DNA from: Rothia sp. (in: high G+C Gram-positive bacteria)
GTDB taxonomy: Bacteria > Actinomycetota > Actinomycetes > Actinomycetales > Micrococcaceae
DNA length: 64,000 nt
Assembly: GCA_030530925.1 (NCBI GenBank)
Contig: JAUMUA010000002.1
Span: 1-64,000, forward strand
Direction: 5' to 3'
The notes beneath the pieces were generated by a model. The model saw only the letters and a list, made by a program, of their open reading frames with translations. It had not been told where the DNA came from and searched no databases. Position numbers and translations under genes: made by a program. Position 1 is the stretch's first letter, and every line of letters begins with the position of its first letter. This document shows positions 25,847 through 34,184 of this stretch, piece by piece.

Positions 25847-26905
25847 TTACTGTGCTTTGCTAAGTTCGTATCGCAGGTGCCCCTCGGTGGGGGACTGCAC
25901 GGGCAAGAATTGCGATTCGCGCAGACGCCGCGCTGAGGCGCAACGAGCCTTGTAGGCTTTGCCGCCAATGGTGGCGAGCTCAATGCGGGTGGCGGAAGTA
26001 GCAAAATGTGCGGCGTCAAGGCGCAACTGAAGCAGACGATGTCGTTCAGCACTTGCCGGGTTTTCTGCAAGCTCAGTGAGTTCGGTGCGTAAGCGCGGGT
26101 ACTCGGTGTTGATCTGCGCAAACTCTTCTTTGAAGATGCCGTGAGCAACATTCAGATGCTCTGATGCTGATTGCAAAGAAGCTACCCCCAATCCTAAGCA
26201 GAACGAGGACTGCAGGAGTAAGAACGGGGCGGTAATTTTCTTGAGAAAACCGGGGACATCGGTGCTCATGATATCTTCTTCGGGTACAAAAACGTTTTCC
26301 AGTTTGATGAAGCCAGATTCGGTGGCGTCCAGTGCGAGCAAACCTTTTTGGTATTTCACATAGAACCCGGGAGCATCCACCGTGGTGTGCACAATGTATT
26401 TGCTGGGTTGGCTAGCGTTGGAGCCATCAACAATAATCGGCAGAACTACCACGCCGCCGGGGTAGAGGTTCGACGCCCAAGAAATGACGCCGTTCAGTTC
26501 TAACCCGCCGTCAACGTGAGTTGCGTGAACCTGAATTTCACCCACGCCAGAGGCGTCTTTGAAAGCCGCTGCCATGGCGGTAGCGCCGGTAGTTTCTGCG
26601 GTAGCAAGACCCTGGGGTAGTTCTTTCCCGACGGCATCAAAAAAAGCAGTCGTAGAACGGTGTGCCCACAGTGAGAACGCGGTGGAGGTGCACTCGGTGG
26701 CGAGATCAAATGCCACGGCGGTCTGTTGCAGAATGGAACCCTCGCGGCCCAGAGTAACGAGCCCGTCCTTAGCTATGGCGCACAGGGTCTCATAGGGGGA
26801 GTAGGAGTCTTGATCGACTTCTTCAGCGTGTTGGCGGGCAAGGCTAATAACTTTTTCCCGCTGTGGATATTCGGTGAGTGGTTCAAGGGTAAATTCAGGC
26901 ATCAT
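25847..26905 (-). CDS. Acyl-CoA dehydrogenase-fold flavoprotein linked to an SsuABC-like importer
   Basis: A 352-residue protein whose helical N-terminal part, middle beta part and C-terminal helices follow the acyl-CoA dehydrogenase plan; it belongs to the broad group that includes the flavin-dependent monooxygenases DszC and SfnB. It is the first gene of the importer operon. In several bacteria such flavoproteins release sulfite from organosulfur compounds with reduced FMN, which fits the transporter type, but I see no residue that proves a monooxygenase rather than a dehydrogenase. ATG 26905 (or 26902) is preferred over an upstream TTG at 26932; neither has a strong ribosome site. Confidence 0.75.
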   Translation of the reverse strand: MMPEFTLEPLTEYPQREKVISLARQHAEEVDQDSYSPYETLCAIAKDGLVTLGREGSILQQTAVAFDLATECTSTAFSLWAHRSTTAFFDAVGKELPQGLATAETTGATAMAAAFKDASGVGEIQVHATHVDGGLELNGVISWASNLYPGGVVVLPIIVDGSNASQPSKYIVHTTVDAPGFYVKYQKGLLALDATESGFIKLENVFVPEEDIMSTDVPGFLKKITAPFLLLQSSFCLGLGVASLQSASEHLNVAHGIFKEEFAQINTEYPRLRTELTELAENPASAERHRLLQLRLDAAHFATSATRIELATIGGKAYKARCASARRLRESQFLPVQSPTEGHLRYELSKAQ

Positions 26906-26946
26906 CAGGGCTTTCTGCGCGCAGAGGTTCAAAATAAGAAGTGGGT

Positions 26947-26991
26947 ATAAAAACGCCGCCGCGAAACTGTTGAGAAGTACACGGCGGCGTT
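26947..26991 (-). terminator. Terminator of the DUF4242 gene
   Basis: AACGCCGCCG and CGGCGGCGTT form a 10-bp stem with a loop of about 20 bases. On the minus strand it is followed by TTTTT. Confidence 0.8.
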
Positions 26992-27003
26992 GTTAAAACG
27001 TTT

Positions 27004-27543
27004 CTATGCTTCGTTGAGCTTGAAGATGCGGTCAATAGGAGTGTTGACTGCTTCACGAGCACGGCGCAACGCGTCTTCGTCAGGGGCATCGTAGAAGCAC
27101 AGGCACTTTGCGGTGTCTTCGCGAACGTAGGTGCGCAAGAACGATACCTCGGGAACTTTGGCGTAGTTAGGTGAGTTAGCCTTCTTACGAGCCAAGTACT
27201 GATCCATGGTGATCTCAGCGGGGATGTCCCACTCAATCAGGTATTCGGCATCTGCCTGGTTCTTGAGCTTCTTAATGTCCTCAAGATCTGCGCCGACAAG
27301 ACGAATTTCGTCAGGGCCCTGCAAGGTAGCTTTGCCTTCGAATGCGGTCTTGAAACCGTCAGCAAACACACCGGGGTTGTTAGATTCAACAATCACGTAG
27401 ATAGTCTTGAAGTCCGAGGTTACCTGAGTTTCAATCAGTTCTGCCTCGGTCTGCTGAAGTGCCTTGTTAGCTTCTTCAACTAGTGCCGTAGCGTTTTCTT
27501 TGGATGCGTTTTCTGGGGTGATTTCTACAAGGTAGAGAGCCAT
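27004..27543 (-). CDS. DUF4242 domain protein
   Basis: A 179-residue soluble protein. The C-terminal half (YLIEWDIPAEITMDQYLARKKA, then FLRTYVREDTAKCLCFYDAPDEDALRRARE) is a DUF4242 domain, a small ferredoxin-like fold; the Streptomyces relative SCO4226 binds nickel. The N-terminal half looks like a second, divergent copy of the same fold (MALYLVEITPENASKENATALVEEA). Start ATG 27543 has AAAGG 6 bases upstream. It is monocistronic, with a terminator just after it and two palindromes in its promoter region. Metal binding is possible but unproven. Confidence 0.8.
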   Translation of the reverse strand: MALYLVEITPENASKENATALVEEANKALQQTEAELIETQVTSDFKTIYVIVESNNPGVFADGFKTAFEGKATLQGPDEIRLVGADLEDIKKLKNQADAEYLIEWDIPAEITMDQYLARKKANSPNYAKVPEVSFLRTYVREDTAKCLCFYDAPDEDALRRAREAVNTPIDRIFKLNEA

Positions 27544-27563
27544 GATTAACCTTTCATTGAAAT

Positions 27564-27588
27564 GAGCGAACGCTCTCTTAGGGCGTTC
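27564..27588. promoter_or_regulatory. Inverted repeats in the DUF4242 leader
   Basis: GAGCG-AA-CGCTC at 27564-27575 is a compact inverted repeat, and GAACGC (27568-27573) is matched by GCGTTC (27583-27588). TetR-type regulators often bind sites of this look. No regulator gene is adjacent. Confidence 0.3.
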
Positions 27589-27654
27589 AATCTCCGTTGC
27601 TACTCAAAAATCTACGCCCCTGCCCGGGGTAGGTTCTAGGGGTTCTTTACATAA

Positions 27655-27682
27655 AGTAACTTTGCGCAAAGAAAGTTAACAT
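27655..27682. promoter_or_regulatory. Palindrome upstream of the DUF4242 gene
   Basis: CTTTGCGCAAAG at 27660-27671 is a perfect 12-bp palindrome inside a longer imperfect one that reads GTAACTTTGCGC and continues to AAAGTTAAC. It lies about 120 bases before the start codon and could be an operator. The rest of the 310-base gap to the terminator at 27778 holds no gene. Confidence 0.35.
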
Positions 27683-27777
27683 GGGTTTGACAACGCACGA
27701 TGCGCGTTTGAATTTTTGCGGCAGGGGTGTGGGAGATGCTCATCAGCCTTCACGTCCATAACAAACAACATGCACAT

Positions 27778-27820
27778 AAAAAGGTGGGCCCCTCAGAAAA
27801 CTGAGGAGCCCACCTTTTTA
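27778..27820 (-). terminator. Terminator of the aldehyde dehydrogenase gene
   Basis: AAAGGTGGGC followed by CCCTCAG pairs with CTGAGGAGCCCACCTTTTT around an AAAA loop. Runs of A and T on the two sides make it bidirectional; it lies downstream of the minus-strand dehydrogenase gene. Confidence 0.88.
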
Positions 27821-27853
27821 TTTTTTACCAAAGAATCAGAAGAATATTAGTTT

Positions 27854-29239
27854 TTAACGATCGATTGCGCCACCGCGAATGAGCTTTTCGTTAGCAAATT
27901 CGTAGAAGCCCCACTGGGTGAGTTCGCGGCCGTAGCCGGACTTGTTGACGCCGCCGAAGGGCAAATCTGCCTGCGTGGTGATGTGCTCGTTCACTAGAGC
28001 CATACCGGTGACTAGCTGATCTGCTACCTCAAAACCGTGTTCAACGTCGTCGGTCCATACCGATGCCTGCAAACCGTACTCAGAGTCGTTAGCAAACTTG
28101 ATAGCCTCTTCTTCGCTCTTTACCTTGTAGATCACCATGGCAGGACCAAAGAGTTCATTACATGAGAGGTCTTTATCAAAGTCGACGTCGGTCAATACTG
28201 CAGGGCTCATGAACCAACCGGGGCGGTCCAATTTTTCCCCACCGAAGTGCAAGGTGGCGCCGTCTTTAACTGCCTGAGCAATACGCTCTACGGTCTCATC
28301 GCGGGCGCTCTCAGAAGACATTGGGCCCATCTGAGTTGACGTATCAGAAGCATCGCCCACTTTTACCTTTTTGGCTGCCTCAACGGATGCCTTCACAAAT
28401 TCATCGTAGATGCTCTCAAGCACGATTACGCGCTTAGGCGAGGCGCATACCTGACCCGCATTAGCGTAACGCATAAAGGTAAGGCGCTTAGCAACCTTAG
28501 CCACATCCTTAACCGAGTCAAGAACAATAGCGGGGTCGTTACCACCAAGCTCCATTACAGACTTCTTGACGTTCTTAGCCGCTGCCGCTGCCACAGCAGT
28601 ACCAGCGCGCTCAGAACCGGTCACCGAAGCACCCTTCACACGGAAATCCTCAAGTACGGTTTCGACATCTTCGGTGTTGAGGTAGAGGTTCTGGTAAGCA
28701 CCATCGGTCAGACCGGCATCTTTGAGAATTTCTTCAAACTTTGCAGAAGAAACAGGGCAAATCGATGCCTGCTTCATCAAAATAGTGTTGCCCAGCAAGA
28801 GGTTGGGTGCGGCAAAGCGGGCGAGCTGGTAGTAAGGGAAGTTCCAGGGCATAACACCAATCAAAACACCCATGGACTCATGGCGAACCAGGTTAGTTGG
28901 TGCGCCCTTAGCATCGAGTTCCTCATCCGCTAGAAGCTCTTCTGCGTGGTCTGCATACCACTCAAAAATGTTAGCAACGAGTTCGATTTCACCCTTGGCA
29001 TCGTTGACGGGCTTACCCATCTCTTTGCCAATGATTTCGGCTAGTTCTGCGTTGCGCTCGCGAAAAATTCCTGCGGCTTTAGTGAGAACTGCCGCGCGGT
29101 CTGCTGAGGGCTTCTTGTGCCACTCGGTGTAAGCGTTATGTGCGGTATCAATGATGCCGGGAATCTCTGAGGGCTTGATGGAGTCAAAAGTCTGCTCGAC
29201 TTCACCGGTGTTTGCGTTCGTAAGAGCGTAGGTGCTCAT
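27854..29239 (-). CDS. NAD(P)-dependent aldehyde dehydrogenase, succinate-semialdehyde type
   Basis: A 461-residue enzyme that oxidises an aldehyde, most likely succinate semialdehyde, to the acid. The cofactor-proximal stretch VMPWNFPYYQLAR, the catalytic glutamate in VMELGGNDPAIV and the nucleophilic cysteine in NAGQVCASPKR (about residue 264) are all present. The GQVCxSxKR form is typical of the GabD/Sad group. Start ATG 29239 has an excellent AAAGGAG ribosome site; an extension to 29383 would have none. It is monocistronic, between two terminators. A GABA aminotransferase is not in the window, so the in vivo substrate is open. Confidence 0.9.
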   Translation of the reverse strand: MSTYALTNANTGEVEQTFDSIKPSEIPGIIDTAHNAYTEWHKKPSADRAAVLTKAAGIFRERNAELAEIIGKEMGKPVNDAKGEIELVANIFEWYADHAEELLADEELDAKGAPTNLVRHESMGVLIGVMPWNFPYYQLARFAAPNLLLGNTILMKQASICPVSSAKFEEILKDAGLTDGAYQNLYLNTEDVETVLEDFRVKGASVTGSERAGTAVAAAAAKNVKKSVMELGGNDPAIVLDSVKDVAKVAKRLTFMRYANAGQVCASPKRVIVLESIYDEFVKASVEAAKKVKVGDASDTSTQMGPMSSESARDETVERIAQAVKDGATLHFGGEKLDRPGWFMSPAVLTDVDFDKDLSCNELFGPAMVIYKVKSEEEAIKFANDSEYGLQASVWTDDVEHGFEVADQLVTGMALVNEHITTQADLPFGGVNKSGYGRELTQWGFYEFANEKLIRGGAIDR

Positions 29240-29352
29240 ATGAATTATCTCCTTTGATATCGAATAAAAGCTAAGGTTGCTTTGTAGCTCATAATTAAAC
29301 CTAACGCTTAACGTTGGGAAAAACCAGAGTGCACCCAATTCTTGAAGGGAGT

Positions 29353-29398
29353 TAAAAGCTCGACGGGCCCTTCGGAATATCAAAGAGCCCGTCGAATT
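29353..29398 (-). terminator. Terminator of the peptide transporter gene
   Basis: CGACGGGC and GCCCGTCG form the core of a stem with a partly paired interior. Read on the minus strand it is followed by CTTTTAA, a modest T-run. Confidence 0.7.
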
Positions 29399-29424
29399 TT
29401 CAGCGGTAACTAAATCAGTAAGGA

Positions 29425-30909
29425 TTAGCGAACGCCAGCCATTTTCTTAGTAATCCACTTATTCATTGCCCACAGCAACAGACCAACCACAATGGTGCCA
29501 ATGCCCAAAGTAGTGAAGTAGGTGACTTCGGTATCTACCGAGTAGAACTTAGCCAACCAACCAGCGAGCACAGTACCCAAAGCCACGGATGTGAAGTACA
29601 GTGCCACCATGTTCACGCGGTGACGCGCGGGTGCCAACTTGGTGGAAAGCGAAGTGCCAACCGGAGAAATTGAAAGTTCTGCGATGGTGCAAACAAAGAG
29701 AATCAGAACAATCCAGCCAACGTTTACGCTCATGTTGCCTGCCTGCGTCAAGAAGATTAGGAACGCAATGCCCACGCCGATGATGCCAAGAGCAAACTTG
29801 ACCACGGTGGTGGGCTGACGTTTGCCCAGGCGATCCCACATCATGGTAAAGAGTGGGGCGAAGATGATGATAAAGATGGGGTTGATGGAGTTCACCAAGC
29901 TGGGTTTGAGCTCCATACCCAAAATATTCCAATTCAAGCGGGTATCTGAGTACAGTGCCATCACGGTGAACTGTTGTTGGTAAAGGGCCCAGAAAACGGC
30001 GTTACCAATCCACATGGGGATAAAGGAAACCACACGGGAGTGTTCCACCGAGGTGATTTGCTTATCGCTCAAGATAAGAGTGAAAAGAGCAACTGCACCA
30101 ATAGCAATGAATGCCATAACCCAGCTAGCTAGGTTTGCAGGGGTGATGATACCGGTCAATACCAGAATCAGGATGATGGCCAGAATCGCGATACCCAAAA
30201 GGGAGTATTTCTTCTTTTCAGAAGAAGTAAGTGGTGCTGAGAGCTCATGGGCTGATTTGGGGAGGTTTTTGCGGGTAAGTGCATATTGGGTGAGCCCAAT
30301 TGCCATACCGATAGCGGCGAACAGGAAGCCGGCATGAAAACCCCACATACCCCAACCGAAAGTGGTGAGCAGTGGGCCGAGTAGAGAACCGATGTTTACA
30401 CCCATGTAAAAGATGGTGAAGCCACCGTCTCTACGAGGGTCGTCTTTGGAGTAAAGGGTGCCTAACAATGCCGATGCATTGGTCTTGAGGCCGCCAGAAC
30501 CGATTGCTACGAGAAGCAAACCTGCAATGACGCCCGCAGCGCCGGGAAGTACGGCCAGTGAGATGTGACCGGCCATAATCAAAATGCAGGAGTAGAACAG
30601 GGTACGTTCGGGTCCGAGGACGCGGTCGCCAATAAAGCCACCCAAAATGGCAAGCAAGTAGACGGTGCCGCCGTAGGCACCCATGATGCCTGCTGCAGTG
30701 GTTTCGTTAACAAGGCCAGATCCACCCTCTGTTACTGCGTAATAGAGGTAGTAAATCATGATGCCCTGCATGCCGTAGTACGAGAAGCGTTCCCACATCT
30801 CTACGGAAAACAGGTTGGCTAGCATGCGCGGATGACCAAAGAAGGTTTTGCCGCTGGGGTTGTGGGAGTCAACCGTTGAAACGGAGCTACCGTTCGGTGA
30901 AGTTGTCAT
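29425..30909 (-). CDS. POT family proton-coupled di/tripeptide transporter
   Basis: A 494-residue membrane protein with about 14 helices. The POT hallmark ERFSYYG in helix 1 is present (WERFSYYGMQGIMIYYLYY), as is GGFIGDRVLGPERT between helices 2 and 3 and the later FYMGVNIGSLLGP. It imports short peptides with protons (DtpT-like). ATG 30909 is chosen over a TTG at 30918; neither has a strong ribosome site. A perfect 10-bp stem lies in the leader 23 bases upstream, and a terminator follows the gene. Confidence 0.93.
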   Translation of the reverse strand: MTTSPNGSSVSTVDSHNPSGKTFFGHPRMLANLFSVEMWERFSYYGMQGIMIYYLYYAVTEGGSGLVNETTAAGIMGAYGGTVYLLAILGGFIGDRVLGPERTLFYSCILIMAGHISLAVLPGAAGVIAGLLLVAIGSGGLKTNASALLGTLYSKDDPRRDGGFTIFYMGVNIGSLLGPLLTTFGWGMWGFHAGFLFAAIGMAIGLTQYALTRKNLPKSAHELSAPLTSSEKKKYSLLGIAILAIILILVLTGIITPANLASWVMAFIAIGAVALFTLILSDKQITSVEHSRVVSFIPMWIGNAVFWALYQQQFTVMALYSDTRLNWNILGMELKPSLVNSINPIFIIIFAPLFTMMWDRLGKRQPTTVVKFALGIIGVGIAFLIFLTQAGNMSVNVGWIVLILFVCTIAELSISPVGTSLSTKLAPARHRVNMVALYFTSVALGTVLAGWLAKFYSVDTEVTYFTTLGIGTIVVGLLLWAMNKWITKKMAGVR

Positions 30910-30931
30910 GGATTCCAACTCAGAAATAGGG

Positions 30932-30957
30932 GGAGCCCGATCCGCGAATCGGGCTCC
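30932..30957. promoter_or_regulatory. Perfect 10-bp stem-loop in the peptide transporter leader
   Basis: GGAGCCCGAT and ATCGGGCTCC are exact inverted repeats around a 6-base centre. No T-run follows on the minus strand before the start codon, so it is not a simple terminator. It could be an operator or an RNA structure near the ribosome site. The rest of the gap up to 31232 is AT-rich and shows no gene. Confidence 0.5.
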
Positions 30958-31232
30958 ATTGGCTGTTTATTTATTAAGCAAATCCTAAACCAATAGTGAT
31001 GGATAGTTTACCTTTTGTATGCAAGATTTTGTAAGAATTTCTTTTTTTATGCAGTGACTATTGGTTTGAGTGGGGTTTGGCTAGGTCATTTATATTTTTT
31101 GCGGTGTATATATGCAAAATTTTTTACCGCGTGTGGAGCATACGCGATGAATTCACGGCAAGCCTACAAAAATAATACGTAAACTTAGTGTTTTTCCCAG
31201 GTTTTTGTCCCCAAAAATGTTCTAATGGGTGT

Positions 31233-31775
31233 ATGGCTATTAGACAAGAAGACACTAACCACCTGAACGACACCGTAAATAATAACGGAAACCTCAACAA
31301 CGGCATCGCTGATTCCAATCAGCACATGCACGACAGTCAGGTTACCGACGGCGCACAGCGAGTTGGCGACGGCGTCAATAACCATGGTGCGCCCGTTGCA
31401 CCTCAGTACAGCGAGAACCAGCATGGTCACATGAATCACCAGTACGGTACTGGCCATGACCCGCTGATGCACGAAGAGGGAATCAAGGCTGCAAACAGTT
31501 CTAAGATTATGGGTGCGATTGCACTTGTGATTTCCATCCTTTCGCTGTTCTTTCCACCTGCATCAATTCTTTCGCTCATTCTAGGTTTCATTGGAATGTC
31601 ACGCGCTAAGAAAGCTAAGCGATTTGGTGCTAAGGCAGGCGCTGGCAAGATTATGAGCATTTTGGCAATCATTATTTCTCTGCTCGTTATTCTCTTGTGG
31701 ATTATCGCGGCAATCTTCCTTGCTAACAATCCCGATTTTCAAGACATGGTTCGCCAGTACCAGCCCAATAACTAG
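31233..31775 (+). CDS. DUF4190-like small membrane protein
   Basis: A 180-residue protein. The first 85 residues are hydrophilic, with many Asn, Gln, His and Gly, and look disordered. Two hydrophobic helices follow (MGAIALVISILSLFFPPASILSLILGFIGM and ILAIIISLLVILLWIIAAIFLA), separated by a basic loop (SRAKKAKRFGAKAGAGK) as in DUF4190 proteins. Start ATG 31233 lacks a ribosome site; TCTAAT at 31221-31226 may be the -10 of a leaderless transcript. Function unknown. A strong terminator follows, so it is monocistronic. Confidence 0.75.
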   Translation: MAIRQEDTNHLNDTVNNNGNLNNGIADSNQHMHDSQVTDGAQRVGDGVNNHGAPVAPQYSENQHGHMNHQYGTGHDPLMHEEGIKAANSSKIMGAIALVISILSLFFPPASILSLILGFIGMSRAKKAKRFGAKAGAGKIMSILAIIISLLVILLWIIAAIFLANNPDFQDMVRQYQPNN

Positions 31776-31806
31776 GCTCTAAACTAGCTTTTTGCTAGCT
31801 AAAACA

Positions 31807-31838
31807 ACCCCCGCTCTCAGCTGAAAGCGGGGGTTTTT
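31807..31838 (+). terminator. Terminator after the DUF4190-like gene
   Basis: ACCCCCGCTCTCAG pairs with CTGAAAGCGGGGGT, followed by TTTTT. Confidence 0.88.
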
Positions 31839-31904
31839 CTTGCCCTGTGGTCGTGTGCATGAAAAAGTTAACCGTAAAGTTCCAATCGAATGAAGGAGTG
31901 CCCT

Positions 31905-32234
31905 ATGAACGACGATCTACGCCAAGTAACCGTGGATGAAATCCCCGCCGACGCAAAAATTCTGGACGTGCGTGAAGACATGGAATGGGAAGCTGGTCAT
32001 ATTGAATCAGCGCAGCATATTCCGCTAGGTCAGGTTCCTGAACGCTATGGCGAAGTACCTCTTGATGAGGACGTTTACATCATTTGCCGCTCAGGCGGTC
32101 GTTCGTTGAAGGCAACTGCGTACCTTCAGGATGCCGGTTTTGATGTTCTGAACGTTATTGGGGGCATGGGTGCGTGGCAGGACGCGCAGAAGCCTATGGT
32201 TTCTGAAAATGGCGAAGACGCGCGCGTCATGTAA
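31905..32234 (+). CDS. Rhodanese-like domain protein
   Basis: A 109-residue single-domain sulfurtransferase. The active-site loop CRSGGRS carries the catalytic cysteine (about residue 61), and the flanking LDVREDMEWEAGHIESAQHIPLGQ and VIGGMGAWQ stretches are typical. It would accept and pass on a persulfide sulfur; the partner is unknown. Start ATG 31905 is set by GAAGGAG just upstream. It stands alone between a terminator and pabB. Confidence 0.9.
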   Translation: MNDDLRQVTVDEIPADAKILDVREDMEWEAGHIESAQHIPLGQVPERYGEVPLDEDVYIICRSGGRSLKATAYLQDAGFDVLNVIGGMGAWQDAQKPMVSENGEDARVM

Positions 32235-32289
32235 TTTTTGTAAAAACGTTCTAGCGGAATCGGTGTGCAACCGGTTCCGCTTTTGCGTT

Positions 32290-32305
32290 TAAGATAAGGA
32301 GGTGA
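32290..32305 (+). promoter_or_regulatory. Overlapping -10 hexamer and full Shine-Dalgarno at the pabB start
   Basis: TAAGAT (32290-32295) is 6 bases before the GTG at 32302. AAGGAGGTGA at 32296-32305 is complementary to the usual 3' end of 16S rRNA over 10 bases, yet it runs through the GTG itself. Either the transcript is leaderless, or the ribosome site serves TTG 32320, which is too far for comfort (17 bases). Confidence 0.4.
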
Positions 32306-33684
32306 CTCGTTCTCTTAGATTGTGCCCCTTAGATTTCAGTGTTGAAGCTGAGGTGGCTTTTAAGGTTATCGCCGCTGATGCGCTGTATGCGTTTTGGTTA
32401 GATTCGGCGCGGGCAGAATCGTCGATGTCCCGTTTTTCGTATGTGGGTGTTGTTCCTGATGAAAGTGCGGTTGTGCGGGTTGGGCATGCTTCGAAAAACA
32501 ATAATCCATGGCGGCAATTCGCTGAGGTATTGGCGCAGGCGCCCACGGTAGATTTTGAGGGTCACGATAGCTCTCTTTGTTCGTATTTGAAGGACGAGCT
32601 ACTTGGCGGTTATGTTGGCTATTTTGGGTATGAATCACGCCGCTCTTTAGGTTTTGCTACCTCGCACCGTGCCGAAACGCCGGATGCGTTGTGGATGCCC
32701 GCCGTCCGGTATCTGATGATTGATCACCTGATGCAACGTGCATATTTAGTGGGTGACGACGCCTGGTTGGAAGAAACCGTGCCGCTTCTTCAGGAGGTGG
32801 GATCGGTGTCTAAACCGTTAGATTCTGAGCTACCTTACGGGTTGGATTTCAAGACGCCAGAGCGCGCCGACTACGTTGCTGCCATTGAGAACTCTCTTCA
32901 TGAAATCTTTGAAGGCAATAGCTATGAGGTCTGCTTGACGGCGGAAACCCGCGCGTCGTTACCCCCAGAAATAAATAACCCGCAGGGAATATTTAATCTG
33001 TACCGCGCGCAACGTCGGCATAATCCAGCGCCCTACGCGGCATTTTTGCGGTGCAAAGACCATTGGGTGTTGAGCTCTTCACCCGAGCGGTATTTGAGCA
33101 TTTCTGCCGGTGGTTACGCCGAAGCTAAGCCCATCAAAGGTACCGTGGAACGGTCTGCAGACCCACTTGAAGATTTACGAAACGCCACCTGGCTACACGA
33201 TGATCCCAAGACACGCGCCGAAAATCTCATGATTGTGGATTTGATGCGCAACGATCTTTCGCAGGTGAGTCAACCTGGATCGGTGAAAGTGCCGGTACTC
33301 ATGGGCGTTGAATCGTACGCCACCGTACATCAGTTGGTCTCTACGATTGCGGCGCAACTTCGCTCGGATGTTTCCGCAGTGGACGCCGCCGCGGCGTGCT
33401 TTCCCGGTGGTTCCATGACGGGCGCCCCCAAGCCTTCAACCATGGCGATCATCGATCGGTTAGAAAACCGTGCTCGGGGCATCTACTCGGGGGCGCTGGG
33501 GTTTTTCTCGGCGTCGGGTGCAGCGCAACTCTCTATAGTGATCCGTACGCTGGTGGTGCTGCCTGATGGTGAGGTATCGCTTTCGGCGGGTGGTGCGATT
33601 GTTGCAGACTCTAACCCCGATGCCGAATACGAGGAAATGCTCGCCAAATTACGCGCGGCAGTGCCGGGGGAGTCTATTTTTTAG
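32302..33684 (+). CDS. pabB: Aminodeoxychorismate synthase component I
   Basis: A 460-residue chorismate-binding enzyme that makes 4-amino-4-deoxychorismate for folate. The motif PIKGT (lysine at about residue 279) marks PabB; anthranilate synthase TrpE has PIAGT here. The other chorismate-binding stretches ENLMIVDLMRNDLSQV and CFPGGSMTGAPKPSTMAIID are intact. It lacks a glutamine amidotransferase domain, so a PabA partner must be encoded elsewhere. The start is uncertain: GTG 32302 has a -10 hexamer 6 bases upstream, which favours a leaderless message, but a perfect ribosome site overlaps the same codon; TTG 32320 is an alternative. The end overlaps the convergent DoxX gene. Confidence 0.9.
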   Translation: MTRSLRLCPLDFSVEAEVAFKVIAADALYAFWLDSARAESSMSRFSYVGVVPDESAVVRVGHASKNNNPWRQFAEVLAQAPTVDFEGHDSSLCSYLKDELLGGYVGYFGYESRRSLGFATSHRAETPDALWMPAVRYLMIDHLMQRAYLVGDDAWLEETVPLLQEVGSVSKPLDSELPYGLDFKTPERADYVAAIENSLHEIFEGNSYEVCLTAETRASLPPEINNPQGIFNLYRAQRRHNPAPYAAFLRCKDHWVLSSSPERYLSISAGGYAEAKPIKGTVERSADPLEDLRNATWLHDDPKTRAENLMIVDLMRNDLSQVSQPGSVKVPVLMGVESYATVHQLVSTIAAQLRSDVSAVDAAAACFPGGSMTGAPKPSTMAIIDRLENRARGIYSGALGFFSASGAAQLSIVIRTLVVLPDGEVSLSAGGAIVADSNPDAEYEEMLAKLRAAVPGESIF

Positions 33685-34084
33685 CCACGTAAAGCGCCGC
33701 TGCAATCAGCGGTAGCTGAAGGGGCAGGCGGCGCAACCGCTTGGCGTCGGTATCAAGAACCCCGGGCACGTCAATATGGTGCGTGTACTGATAAATATTT
33801 GCCGGGAATACTGCCATGAAGAGGGCGGCTGCGGCGGAACCGGTAACGCGGCGGGCGCCCGGCACCATCAGTAGCGAGGTGCCCACCAGGATTTCGGCGA
33901 CGCCCGATAGATAGACCGTGTTTTCGGCGCTACCTGGTACCCATGGTGGCACGATGGACGCAAAGTTTTCGACGGCGTCGTGCTTGAAGTGAAGTGCTCC
34001 CATAGCAGTAAGTGCACCGCCTAAGGTGAGGCGGGTGAGCTTTTGACCGCGGGATTCGCGGGGGGCTTTGGTGAAAATGTTCAT
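33674..34084 (-). CDS. DoxX-like family membrane protein
   Basis: A 136-residue protein with about four hydrophobic segments (for example GGALTAMGALHF, LSGVAEILVGTSLLMVPG and AAALFMAVFPANIYQY), the layout of DoxX/MauE-type small membrane proteins. Function is not known; relatives have been tied to redox or thiosulfate chemistry. Start ATG 34084 has no ribosome site, but TAAGCT lies 6 bases upstream on this strand, again a leaderless arrangement. Its stop overlaps the end of pabB by 11 bases. Confidence 0.78.
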   Translation of the reverse strand: MNIFTKAPRESRGQKLTRLTLGGALTAMGALHFKHDAVENFASIVPPWVPGSAENTVYLSGVAEILVGTSLLMVPGARRVTGSAAAALFMAVFPANIYQYTHHIDVPGVLDTDAKRLRRLPLQLPLIAAALYVAKK

Positions 34085-34104
34085 AATGCTAGCTTAGCTA
34101 ACTC

Positions 34105-34170
34105 GTCTGGGTCACCAAATCGGCAAAAGCGCACTCAAATACATGCACTCTCACGGATTTGGTGACTCAC
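34105..34170. repeat. Dispersed palindromic repeat, copy B
   Basis: It matches copy C (36512-36577) at 62 of 66 bases and in the same orientation. The feet GGGTCACCAAATC and GATTTGGTGACTC can pair at 12 of 13 positions. It sits between the DoxX-like gene and the end of the ABC permease gene. Confidence 0.88.
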
Positions 34171-34184
34171 ACAAGAGCAAGAGA

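Noticed and set aside
27687..27715. Plus-strand promoter with TTGACA
   Set aside because: The hexamer 17 bases on is GAATTT, a poor -10, and no gene follows on that strand.
29237..29383. A 48-residue N-terminal extension of the aldehyde dehydrogenase
   Set aside because: It lacks a ribosome site and would run into the terminator of the next gene; ATG 29239 has an excellent ribosome site.
32302..33684. Anthranilate synthase component I (TrpE)
   Set aside because: The diagnostic motif is PIKGT, not PIAGT, and no trp genes are adjacent.
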